NCBI GenBank assembly: GCA_004524425.1
Contig: SDNN01000060.1
Span: 1-13,929, forward strand
Direction: 5' to 3'
Length of the DNA: 13,929 nucleotides
DNA from: Promethearchaeota archaeon
GTDB lineage: Archaea; Asgardarchaeota; Lokiarchaeia; Sigynarchaeales; SOKP01
This document shows, one piece after another, positions 1 through 6,405 of this stretch (position 1 is its first letter; each line of letters opens with the position of its first letter). A program made the translations under genes and the position numbers. The notes under the pieces are model-generated. The model was not told the origin of the DNA. It saw only the letters and a list, made by a program, of their open reading frames with translations, and did not search any database.

Positions 1-435
1 AACATGCATTTCTATTCAGTACTTTTTCCCATGGTAGATATAATGAAAGGAACACAAACAAGTGATGAAACCTTTGAAAAAGGAAAAAAATTCGTGGAAA
101 GTATTGAATATACTCCGTTAGTAGTAAAAAAGGAATCTTTTGGATTCGTATTTAATCGGATCTGGAGAGCCGTGAAGAAGGAATGCTTGGAGATCTGGGC
201 AAATGACCAAGCTGATATAGAAACTATCGATACCGCCTGGAAAATTTTCACAGGAATGAGCGTTGGTCCCTTTCAATTGATGGATAATGTGGGCCTTGAA
301 ACAGTTTACAGTGTAGAAATGTATTATTATAACGAAAGTGGAGATCCTAAAGACAAGCCGCCTCAAAAACTCAAGGATATGATGGATAGAGGCGAATTAG
401 GTGCTAGAACCAAGAAAGGCTTTTATACTTATTAA
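1..435 (+). CDS. 3-hydroxyacyl-CoA dehydrogenase, C-terminal part (5' truncated by window edge)
   Basis: This is the tail of an NAD-dependent (S)-3-hydroxyacyl-CoA dehydrogenase, the cytoplasmic enzyme that oxidises 3-hydroxyacyl-CoA to 3-ketoacyl-CoA in beta-oxidation or the reverse route. The frame is open from base 1, and the ATG at base 4 falls inside the conserved HFxx segment, so it is an internal methionine and the NAD-binding Rossmann domain lies outside the window. Visible family features are MHFYS followed by VDIMKGTQTSDET (family: HFFNPxxxMxLVEIxxGxxTS), then GFVFNR, which opens the helical C-terminal domain, GPFQLMDNVGLE, and the terminal ARTKKGFYTY (family: GRKTGKGFYxY). The usual NP of HFFNP is absent and this stretch looks about two residues shorter than normal. 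The stop is followed by a short T-rich tract and a convergent permease gene. Family assignment is firm; substrate chain length cannot be told. Confidence 0.9.
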   Translation, partial: NMHFYSVLFPMVDIMKGTQTSDETFEKGKKFVESIEYTPLVVKKESFGFVFNRIWRAVKKECLEIWANDQADIETIDTAWKIFTGMSVGPFQLMDNVGLETVYSVEMYYYNESGDPKDKPPQKLKDMMDRGELGARTKKGFYTY

Positions 436-447
436 ATTAATTCTATA

Positions 448-475
448 TTTTTTTATATTTATTTAATTAATTTTT
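448..475 (+). terminator. T-rich terminator after the dehydrogenase
   Basis: A run of seven T at 448-454 is followed by further T-rich sequence up to about 475, just after the dehydrogenase stop. Archaeal RNA polymerase commonly terminates on such oligo-T tracts without a strong hairpin. The site lies in the 50-base gap between two convergent genes. Inferred from composition only. Confidence 0.4.
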
Positions 476-485
476 AAGATCAAAC

Positions 486-1421
486 CTAACCATCTAAGAT
501 TATAATCATAATCCAAATTAAAATAAAGCTAATTATGATTGTTAAAGTTACAATCATGTTTATGAGCCGTTGATCATATTCAAATTCGACAGAAAAAGGA
601 ATGACTGCCAATCCCACGGGTAGGATTAAAGAAATGGCTACAATTATGCGAAAAAGATGTTCAAACTGAGTAGGAGGTAAGAGAAAGAATAGCATCAAGC
701 CTATAAACAATCCAAATGAATACCGCAAGGAAAGAACTTTTAAAATGGTATTCCATTCTGATCTTTCAAATCGAAAGTTTAAATATATCCCCAATAAGAG
801 TAAAGATAAAGCAGTATTAGCTCTTGATAAGATATCTAATAAATCCATGCAAAATAATGGAAGGGCTACACTCGAAAGACTGAGAGTCATAGCAAGGATA
901 TAACTTAGTAATGGTGCTGATGTCAGCAAGCGTTTACCAGTTTCTTTTAGATTTATACCCTGTTCTCCAGAATTATTTTGAAAAGAAAAAATAGAACCGA
1001 CGAGATAACATAAAACAAAAATAGTAAATGCATTTCCCGCATCAATTAAGGCAATATATTGTAATCCCTCTTCACCCCAAATCCCTTCAACTAAGGGAAA
1101 TGAAAAATGAGCTACATTAAATCCTATTAACGAAATCAATAATAATCCTTTTTCCTTCCTTTCTCGCTTTCGGAAGACAATGAGGCCTATGGCGGCCATG
1201 AAAAAACCATAAGCAATATTAATTAATGGAAGAATTATCAATGTTGGTTTGAACTCTAGAGAGCTCGTGACCTTTAGAATGACCGCTGGTAATGTTATAT
1301 TAAATATGACTTTGGCAACAATTTTTCCATTCTCTTCTGTTATTATTTTTAATTTTTTAACAAGATATCCAATTACAATTATAGTTAACGATAATAAGAA
1401 TATGTAATTAACGTCAGCCAT
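486..1421 (-). CDS. AEC-family permease (auxin efflux carrier / membrane transport protein fold)
   Basis: A 311-residue, very hydrophobic protein of about ten membrane helices, matching the AEC family (Mem_trans, PF03547), whose characterised bacterial members export or exchange small organic anions such as malate and other carboxylates. Helix 2 carries FNITLPAVIL, the family's broken-helix NxxLP signature. Helices 4 and 5 carry GFNVAHFSFPLVEGIWG and the following LIDAGNAFTIF, also typical. The second half repeats the five-helix unit, with helices near residues 165-190, 195-215, 230-250, 258-280 and 286-308. The length is normal. The ATG start is preceded by no clear ribosome site, and the only other ATG upstream (about 19 bases away) runs into a stop after two further codons, so translation may be leaderless or weak. 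It is divergent from the BKACE gene across 163 bases, which fits a carboxylate transporter serving that enzyme, but this is only positional. The substrate is unknown. Confidence 0.85.
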   Translation of the reverse strand: MADVNYIFLLSLTIIVIGYLVKKLKIITEENGKIVAKVIFNITLPAVILKVTSSLEFKPTLIILPLINIAYGFFMAAIGLIVFRKRERKEKGLLLISLIGFNVAHFSFPLVEGIWGEEGLQYIALIDAGNAFTIFVLCYLVGSIFSFQNNSGEQGINLKETGKRLLTSAPLLSYILAMTLSLSSVALPLFCMDLLDILSRANTALSLLLLGIYLNFRFERSEWNTILKVLSLRYSFGLFIGLMLFFLLPPTQFEHLFRIIVAISLILPVGLAVIPFSVEFEYDQRLINMIVTLTIIISFILIWIMIIILDG

Positions 1422-1513
1422 TTTTTATATTGCCATGATTAGTTTTTTTGTTGGTGCGGGAATACTTTAGATAATTAATTAATGTTTTAATCCATTTTGA
1501 TTTTAACACAAAC

Positions 1514-1522
1514 TATAAATTA
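1514..1522 (+). promoter_or_regulatory. Candidate TATA box of the BKACE gene
   Basis: TATAAATTA in the divergent AEC/BKACE spacer would place transcription start near base 1543 and give a leader of about 40 bases that contains an AAAGAGG ribosome-site candidate at 1567-1573. The region is AT-rich, so other TATA-like strings (for instance around 1551-1568) cannot be excluded. Confidence 0.35.
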
Positions 1523-1584
1523 ATTTCTTAACAATGTTCAATTACATGAAAATTAAATATAATTATAAAGAGGTTTTATGAGAT

Positions 1585-2514
1585 TTGAGACCAAATTTAT
1601 TATCAGAGGAGAAAGTAATCATCACTGCCGCAATCACGGGAGGAGCTCATGGAAAATGGTCAAATCCAAACTTACCTCTCACTCCCGAAGAGCAAGCTAA
1701 AGATGCTTTAGAATGCTTTGAGGCGGGAGCTACAGTATGCCATATTCACGTTCGAGGACCAAATGGACAGTCCACGGCGGATTTAAACGTATATAACAAA
1801 ACAGTAAGATTGATAAAAGAGAAATGCCCTATAATCACTCAAATAGGGAATGGAATAGGAGCAAGAGTAGAATATGGAGTCAAGGTAAGTAAATCAGGCA
1901 GAAGATATGGTCAAGCTCTAAAAATGGCCACTTTGGAAGAGCGCCTAAATTTACTCAATATCAACCCTAGACCGGACATGTTCACCATTAATGCTGGCAC
2001 GTTTGAATTCAGGACGAACATGCGAGGGATGCAGACTGCTTCACTATTTAATAATCCCATTGATTTTAATAAACAGTATGTTGAAGGATGTAAAAAAATT
2101 AATGCGGGCATAGAAATCGAGGTATATGATACGGCCCATATAGCAAACATCATGGATTTAGTCGAAATGGGCGCTTTTGATCCTAATGAAAAACTCCACT
2201 TTAGTTTAGTATTAGGGATTAAAGGAGGCGCTCCCGCAAGAGTAAGAAATCTATTAAACATGGTTGACCTTCTACCAGAAGGCTCCTCATGGCAAGTTGT
2301 TACTATTGGTAGATATAACCTCAGAACAACGATGATTGCCATGTGCATGGGAGGCAATATACGCACCGGCTTAGAGGATACCGTTTATTATCGTAAGGGC
2401 GAGCTCGTGGAAAGTAATGCGCAACTTGTAAGAAGAATGGTCAGATTAGCAAGCGAGATCGGGAGGGAACCTGCCACCATTGATGAAGCTAGAGAAATGT
2501 TGGACTTAAAGTAA
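1585..2514 (+). CDS. BKACE family enzyme (DUF849; 3-keto-5-aminohexanoate cleavage enzyme-like)
   Basis: A 309-residue member of the beta-keto acid cleavage enzymes (PF05853), which are Zn-dependent TIM barrels that condense a beta-keto acid with acetyl-CoA and release acetoacetate plus a new CoA ester. Seen here: VIITAAITGG near residue 11, then LTPEEQAKDALECFEAGA; the metal site HIHVR (H53, H55); INAGTFEF at 135-142; IEIEVYD at 176-182; LGIKGG at 210-215; GRYN at 242-245; and GLEDTVYY with E264/D265, the third metal ligand and the catalytic acid. The C-terminal ESNAQLVRR and EIGREPAT are also typical. Start is TTG at 1585, because the frame is closed by a stop six bases upstream and the ATG at 1578 is in another frame; an AAAGAGG lies 11 bases before it. 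Relative to the lysine-fermentation enzyme Kce as I recall it, the substrate-binding glutamate after ITAAITG is replaced and a loop after QIGNG (about 89-125) is longer. The substrate is therefore probably not 3-keto-5-aminohexanoate. Confidence 0.92.
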   Translation: MRPNLLSEEKVIITAAITGGAHGKWSNPNLPLTPEEQAKDALECFEAGATVCHIHVRGPNGQSTADLNVYNKTVRLIKEKCPIITQIGNGIGARVEYGVKVSKSGRRYGQALKMATLEERLNLLNINPRPDMFTINAGTFEFRTNMRGMQTASLFNNPIDFNKQYVEGCKKINAGIEIEVYDTAHIANIMDLVEMGAFDPNEKLHFSLVLGIKGGAPARVRNLLNMVDLLPEGSSWQVVTIGRYNLRTTMIAMCMGGNIRTGLEDTVYYRKGELVESNAQLVRRMVRLASEIGREPATIDEAREMLDLK

Positions 2515-2538
2515 TTTTCTTTATTTTTCCTTTTTCTT
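2515..2538 (+). terminator. T-rich terminator of the BKACE gene
   Basis: Directly after the TAA stop come TTTTC, TTTA, TTTTTCC and TTTTTC blocks, a pyrimidine tract of the archaeal terminator type. It runs up to the stop codon of the convergent membrane-protein gene, so the two 3' ends nearly touch (22 bases). Confidence 0.5.
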
Positions 2539-3649
2539 AATACCGATTATTCTTTGAATTAGTTCCATTTCTAAATAAGGCTTTTATATCTTTTTCACAT
2601 AAAAAGAGAGCAATCGCTAGTGGAAATCCGAATATGAAGAACGCTAATGTTGTAGCAATAACCAAGTATCTACAAAAATTAATTTTGAACAACAATCCTA
2701 TTGATCCAATAAGGAAAATTAAGGTAGTAAAACCAAGAATATATGCTATAATTCTAATTGAGAAAGCTAATTCAGCAGCATTCTGTTGTGCTCCTTCAGC
2801 TATACTTTTCGATAACGAGTCTACATTAGTCAATGCATAATATGCATAATAGAGAAAAAATGATGCCAAGAAAATAGAAATAATAGCTACAATGTATAGA
2901 AGAGTTTGTCTCTCAATTTTAGGGGCATCGGGAGTGGTAATTGGATTATCTTGAACATCACGAGCTGCATACATGAGTAAAAATAGTGGAATTAGCACGT
3001 AAATGATCGAATGAACAATTACTCCAAATTCGCGCTCACCACCATAGACGGCAGTAGAAAGACCAAGCATCAAAACAATGGATAGAATTGTGAAAATCAA
3101 TAACCATTTGAATGTCTCTTTATAGCCTTTTTGAAAATAATACAAGGAAAGTAGAATGATGATAACCACTATCATTGAGCCAATTATCATTAATGGATCA
3201 ATGACGTGATAAGCATAACCCCCCCACGCAAGCATCTGATCATGCGTGATATCTATACCATACCACAGGTGCATTTCCTTTTCAAAATGATAAAATTGAT
3301 CAATGAAAAAGTGTGAAATACCTCCCGCGACAGATACCATGTAAGCGTTTTTCCAATTTACTTCTCTGATTTCTTCATCAGCAAATTTTAGAGGAAATAA
3401 ACCATCAGATTTAATTAAGGTAAACCGAGAGCTATAAGAATATACCAAAGATAAAGGAATAGCCAGGATTGCATATCCTAAGATATTATGAAAATAGGGA
3501 ATGAATAAAAGGTGTAGTATATCTGGCCCGAATATGTTGTTTGCAAGGAAAATAAACGCAACCTTATAGCTAAATTTGTTTTTAGTGTAGTAGAAAATTG
3601 GAATGAGCAAACATAATCCATAAAAGACATGACCAAAAGTTGGCATCAT
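2537..3649 (-). CDS. Polytopic membrane protein with HxxxDxxxH motif (possibly YdjM/DUF457-like membrane hydrolase)
   Basis: A 370-residue protein of about nine hydrophobic segments. The N-terminal half carries H7 (FGHVFYG), GPD with D43 followed by H46 and H54, and the motif GGISHFFIDQFYH with H113, D117 and H121, then H127 and H136. The order H...PDxxH...GxxHxxxD resembles the membrane-bound metal-dependent hydrolase group (YdjM/PF04307 and relatives), where these residues are thought to bind metal, but the overall match is by eye only. The C-terminal half (from about residue 180) is a plain run of helices separated by a polar loop around 230-247. The first two codons are both ATG; AGGTG at 3654-3658 lies 4 bases before the first and 7 before the second, so the second (start at 3646) may be the true one. 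It is preceded by a good TATA candidate and stands alone. The function is not known. Confidence 0.75.
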   Translation of the reverse strand: MMPTFGHVFYGLCLLIPIFYYTKNKFSYKVAFIFLANNIFGPDILHLLFIPYFHNILGYAILAIPLSLVYSYSSRFTLIKSDGLFPLKFADEEIREVNWKNAYMVSVAGGISHFFIDQFYHFEKEMHLWYGIDITHDQMLAWGGYAYHVIDPLMIIGSMIVVIIILLSLYYFQKGYKETFKWLLIFTILSIVLMLGLSTAVYGGEREFGVIVHSIIYVLIPLFLLMYAARDVQDNPITTPDAPKIERQTLLYIVAIISIFLASFFLYYAYYALTNVDSLSKSIAEGAQQNAAELAFSIRIIAYILGFTTLIFLIGSIGLLFKINFCRYLVIATTLAFFIFGFPLAIALFLCEKDIKALFRNGTNSKNNRY

Positions 3650-3653
3650 TTAA

Positions 3654-3658
3654 CACCT
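3654..3658 (-). promoter_or_regulatory. Ribosome binding site AGGTG of the membrane-protein gene
   Basis: AGGTG on the minus strand matches the archaeal anti-Shine-Dalgarno sequence (GGAGGTGAT complement). Its spacing favours the second of the two adjacent ATG codons. Confidence 0.5.
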
Positions 3659-3688
3659 AAGTTGAGTGAATAAATCATTGAATGCAAA

Positions 3689-3697
3689 AATATATAG
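3689..3697 (-). promoter_or_regulatory. Candidate TATA box of the membrane-protein gene
   Basis: CTATATATT on the minus strand lies about 44 bases before the ATG. A start site some 26 bases downstream would give a leader of roughly 18 bases that still includes the AGGTG ribosome site. Confidence 0.4.
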
Positions 3698-3756
3698 AAT
3701 AGAAATGAAGCATGTATTTATAAATAGTCTCATGGGTAAGTATTGAAATACATGTA

Positions 3757-3800
3757 GAAAAAGAATAAAAAATAATAAAGAAAATAAAAATAGAAAAAAG
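3757..3800 (-). terminator. T-rich terminator after the MFS transporter gene
   Basis: Read on the minus strand, the sequence after the transporter stop is almost pure T broken by single C or A residues, including T6, T5, T4, T6 and T5 runs. This is a strong example of a poly-T archaeal terminator. It separates the transporter from the next minus-strand gene. Confidence 0.6.
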
Positions 3801-3807
3801 ATGAGAA

Positions 3808-5202
3808 TTATTTGATCTCTGGATGTTTAGCTAATTCTTCTCTCATTTGTGCTAACTTTTCACCGTGTAGATCGTAAAACTTCCAGCAGATGATGGAAAC
3901 TATTAATGCTAACGCCGGAAAAGCAAACATAAGAAGTCTTAGTCCAAGGATTACATTTACTCCCGGATTGGGATCATAACCCGCCCAGCCTGTACCTGAA
4001 AATACTAATGCGATTGTCGTTATTGATAAGAGCGTGGATATGCGATGAATCAGGGCATTTATTCCATAAAAGCTGGCGGATCTTTTAACGCCAAATTTCA
4101 ATGCATCCTGATCTATGACATCTCCATGGAGGATATCTATGTAAAACAATGCTGCGGCTAATCCAAAGCCCATAAAAGCAAATACCCCAATTGCTAACAT
4201 TCTACTCAGCTCACTATCAGTTAAGAGAACAAAAGGGATTAGACTAACAATCCATAGAGATAATCCTATTATCATCCCATTTCGCATTCCATATTTTTCC
4301 CCTATTTTTTTATGTAACGGTATCAAAACTGCTGCTGAAAGAAGGGCCGTCATCAACATAATTCCTACTAAAAATGAATCTTCTCCAATACCCAGAACAA
4401 ACACGGCATATAATGGGAAAGCGGTCAATAAAACGGTAAAACAATACCAAACCATCGTATTTCCAATTGTAAATTTGACAAATGTTTTATTTTTCAAGGT
4501 GTGCTTTAATGATTCAAAAAATGGAGGTCTCTTTTCAAATTGCTCATCAAGCTCTTCTTTCTCATCAACGGCATATTTCAGAAAAGGAATAGCGGGTATG
4601 ACTGTGAGTATTGCTAACACGATACCTGCGGTAATGTACATTGATTGAATTCTGGCCACTTCAGCGGGTGAATTTGTCAAGGGCACGAGAGGTGATATAA
4701 TTAATGTAGGAAGTACAGAGGCAAGAATTACTGCGATCATCGTAAATCCCTTAATGAAAATATTAACGGAAGCCCTTTGATTTTCGTTTGGAAACATTTC
4801 AGGAAAGATGGCATTGACATTCACATCAAAAAGAGTATACACGAATTCAAATAGAAAGATGACAAAAACGAAATAATAAAATTCTATCCCCGCGGGAACC
4901 GTAAACAGTAATATCATCATTATTGCAAGTGGAATTACAGAAATAACGAGATAAAATTTGCGCTTTCCTAATTTTCCTTTTTGCTTAGTTCGATCAGATA
5001 AAGCTCCTAATAATGGGTCATTTATAGCATTCCAGACACCCCACGTAAAGAAGGCTATCCACATTTGAAAAATGGGTATGCCAACTACGGCAAAATAATA
5101 GGTGAATACAAGGACTGTGAATGCTTGATAGGTCAATTGATCTGGAAACGCGCTCAACCCAAATAAAGCTCTTTTTTTGGTAGTTAATGATTCTTCACTC
5201 AT
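3808..5202 (-). CDS. MFS transporter of the glycoside-pentoside-hexuronide (GPH, MelB-like) type
   Basis: A 464-residue protein with 12 predicted membrane helices. The start resembles GPH cation:sugar symporters (PF13347): FGLSAFPDQLTYQAFTVLVFTYYF in helix 1, then WNAINDPLLGALSDRT between helices 2 and 3, the GPH version of the MFS loop-2/3 signature with the conserved DP and SDR, followed by basic KxKxGKRKFYL. A central loop (about 215-235) is rich in charged residues, as expected between the two six-helix halves. The late segment GDVIDQDALKFGVKRSASFYGI is also typical of the family. Bacterial relatives import sugars or glycosides with Na+ or H+, but archaeal members are mostly uncharacterised, so the substrate is open. 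The ATG start has GAAAGGA at 5209-5215, six bases upstream, which supports it. It is transcribed alone, with a TATA candidate about 60 bases upstream and a poly-T tract behind. Confidence 0.88.
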   Translation of the reverse strand: MSEESLTTKKRALFGLSAFPDQLTYQAFTVLVFTYYFAVVGIPIFQMWIAFFTWGVWNAINDPLLGALSDRTKQKGKLGKRKFYLVISVIPLAIMMILLFTVPAGIEFYYFVFVIFLFEFVYTLFDVNVNAIFPEMFPNENQRASVNIFIKGFTMIAVILASVLPTLIISPLVPLTNSPAEVARIQSMYITAGIVLAILTVIPAIPFLKYAVDEKEELDEQFEKRPPFFESLKHTLKNKTFVKFTIGNTMVWYCFTVLLTAFPLYAVFVLGIGEDSFLVGIMLMTALLSAAVLIPLHKKIGEKYGMRNGMIIGLSLWIVSLIPFVLLTDSELSRMLAIGVFAFMGFGLAAALFYIDILHGDVIDQDALKFGVKRSASFYGINALIHRISTLLSITTIALVFSGTGWAGYDPNPGVNVILGLRLLMFAFPALALIVSIICWKFYDLHGEKLAQMREELAKHPEIK

Positions 5203-5259
5203 AGTTTTTCCTTTCGATTTAAAAATTAATTAATGATAAATAGGAATCTATTCTAAACT

Positions 5260-5267
5260 ATTTAAAA
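5260..5267 (-). promoter_or_regulatory. Candidate TATA box of the MFS transporter gene
   Basis: TTTTAAAT on the minus strand, about 60 bases before the ATG, would give a leader of roughly 35 bases holding the GAAAGGA ribosome site. The surrounding sequence is AT-rich, so this is tentative. Confidence 0.3.
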
Positions 5268-5308
5268 TTAATTAAATAAAACCCTACCCCCTAAATTTAC
5301 AAGAATAG

Positions 5309-5404
5309 ACATGATAATTTGGATTCAAAATTAAACACTGGTGGAATTAATTCTATTCAGAATAAATTTTTTTTAGAAAGTGTATTGATTACATGATAAT
5401 TTTT
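5309..5404. repeat. Pair of 12-base direct repeats in a divergent promoter region
   Basis: ACATGATAATTT occurs at 5309-5320 and again at 5391-5402, 82 bases apart, in the 277-base spacer between the MFS transporter (-) and the first small membrane protein (+). They could be binding sites of a regulator or a chance match in AT-rich DNA. Apart from these and the TATA-like strings the spacer shows no coding region. Confidence 0.3.
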
Positions 5405-5465
5405 TAATAGAGATCCATCTTATCATATTTTATTACTACAATTTTTAAAAAAAGCTTTATAAAAA

Positions 5466-5470
5466 GGGTG
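5466..5470 (+). promoter_or_regulatory. Ribosome binding site GGGTG fixing a TTG start
   Basis: GGGTG stands nine bases before the TTG at 5480 and supports that codon as the start. A TTTATAAA string at 5456-5463 is too close to the start to be a normal TATA box for this gene. Confidence 0.5.
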
Positions 5471-5479
5471 TAATTCAAA

Positions 5480-5869
5480 TTGGATAAAGAGCAATATTAT
5501 AAATACATGTTTTTAAGTGGTGCTATTTGGAATTTCGCTATAGGGATAATTAATTACTTGGGAACTGCTTTCATGCTCTCAGACGTAGCTGCTTTATATG
5601 ATTTATCAATTCCTCCTAGTTTGATCTTTATAGATGCATTTATCGGCATGATTTTGATAGTAGGAATTGGATTATTAGTGGTAAGTAGAGATTTGGTTAA
5701 AAATCATGACATTGTAGTCATGTTCATAGTCGAGAAATTTCTCATGTTTATTATTTTTCTCGCCTATTTCTTAATGGGGGCATTTAATTTCTTTCTGTTA
5801 TTACCTGTTATCGTTGATCTTGTCTATGGATTTTTATTCCTTGAATTTTATATTAATTTTAAGGGCTAA
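5480..5869 (+). CDS. Small four-helix membrane protein, paralogue 1
   Basis: A 129-residue protein, not recognised. It begins MDKEQYYKYMF and has four hydrophobic helices at about 9-33, 44-67, 77-99 and 101-124. The short polar ends and the charged loop SRDLVKNHD (69-77) face one side. It is clearly homologous to the next gene: shared features are MDKxxYYKYxFxxGxIxN, a PPxLxF at 45-50, GIG at 62-64, D..KN in the loop, YFLxG in helix 3, and xEFxINxK at the end. A TTG start with GGGTG nine bases upstream is preferred, since there is no ATG before codon 10. It is followed by its own T9 terminator, so the two copies are probably transcribed separately. It shows no catalytic motif. A role as a small membrane subunit or sensor is possible but not supported by any residue pattern. 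Confidence 0.8.
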   Translation: MDKEQYYKYMFLSGAIWNFAIGIINYLGTAFMLSDVAALYDLSIPPSLIFIDAFIGMILIVGIGLLVVSRDLVKNHDIVVMFIVEKFLMFIIFLAYFLMGAFNFFLLLPVIVDLVYGFLFLEFYINFKG

Positions 5870-5892
5870 GAGAAACTAATAATACTAAATTT

Positions 5893-5905
5893 CCTTTTTT
5901 TTTCT
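5893..5905 (+). terminator. Poly-T terminator after paralogue 1
   Basis: A run of nine T (5895-5903) lies 26 bases after the stop codon. It is a typical archaeal oligo-T terminator and suggests separate transcription from the paralogue downstream. Confidence 0.55.
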
Positions 5906-5928
5906 CTATTATTAATTCCTAAATTAAA

Positions 5929-5937
5929 ATTTATATT
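5929..5937 (+). promoter_or_regulatory. Candidate TATA box of paralogue 2
   Basis: ATTTATATT stands about 55 bases before the ATG at 5988. The predicted start near 5960 would give a leader of about 28 bases containing the GGAG ribosome site at 5977-5980. Its position after a T9 tract supports an independent transcript. Confidence 0.35.
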
Positions 5938-5987
5938 CGAAAACGTTGAATTTAACATTTAATAAATCATGACTTTGGAGATATTTA

Positions 5988-6383
5988 ATGGATAAAAAAA
6001 AATATTATAAATACCTATTCATCATTGGAGGCATATTTAACTGGGCCATGGCAGTCTCATTTATCTCTATTTCTATATTGGATCCTCACATCTTTACCAC
6101 TTTTGGCTCATCGTACCCGCCTACGCTATTTTTCTTGCATTCATTATTAGGTTTGATATTTACTTATGGAATCGGATATGTCATTTTAGGTTTAGACATT
6201 GATAAAAATCAAGGGATTGCAATATTGGGTGTTATTAGTAAACTCTGTTTTTTCATGTTCTGCGTAATCTATTTCTTACTGGGCGATCTATTCATCATCA
6301 TCGTAATTTTTGGATCTATGGATTTCATATTTGCTTGTCTTTTTATTGAATTTCTAATAAACTATAAAAAAAGGGGAGAGTAA
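5988..6383 (+). CDS. Small four-helix membrane protein, paralogue 2
   Basis: A 131-residue protein, homologous over its whole length to the gene just upstream. It opens with MDKKKYYKYLF and has four helices at about 8-30, 44-68, 78-98 and 101-125, ending in a basic tail (NYKKRGE). Conserved against the first copy are the N-terminal YYKY, the PPTLFF after helix 1, GIG in helix 2, DIDKNQGI in the middle loop, YFLLGD after helix 3, and EFLINYK at the end; the rest has diverged strongly, so the duplication is old. The ATG start is well placed, with GGAG seven bases upstream. It is convergent with the acyl-CoA synthetase, 22 bases between stops. No family is recognised; being a tandem pair is the main clue, and the two could form a heteromeric membrane unit. 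Confidence 0.82.
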   Translation: MDKKKYYKYLFIIGGIFNWAMAVSFISISILDPHIFTTFGSSYPPTLFFLHSLLGLIFTYGIGYVILGLDIDKNQGIAILGVISKLCFFMFCVIYFLLGDLFIIIVIFGSMDFIFACLFIEFLINYKKRGE

Positions 6384-6391
6384 GGAAAAAA
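6367..6391 (-). terminator. Poly-T tracts after the acyl-CoA synthetase (minus strand)
   Basis: On the minus strand T6 (6386-6391) and T8 (6367-6374) follow the synthetase stop. The second tract lies inside the lysine codons at the end of the convergent small membrane protein gene. Together with the T10 on the other strand it forms a bidirectional terminator zone. Confidence 0.5.
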
Positions 6392-6405
6392 TATATTACT
6401 GTTCC

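Noticed and set aside
12..366. Two minus-strand frames of about 80 codons
   Set aside because: They overlap the dehydrogenase, whose conserved C-terminal motifs explain the region.
1911..2366. A 151-codon frame on the minus strand
   Set aside because: It is the reverse-strand shadow of the BKACE gene, which has strong family motifs throughout.
2634..2840. A 68-codon plus-strand frame
   Set aside because: It is antisense to the polytopic membrane protein and has no ribosome site or recognisable content.
5456..5463. TATA box for the first small membrane protein
   Set aside because: TTTATAAA ends only 16 bases before the start codon, which would put the transcription start inside the gene and after the ribosome site.
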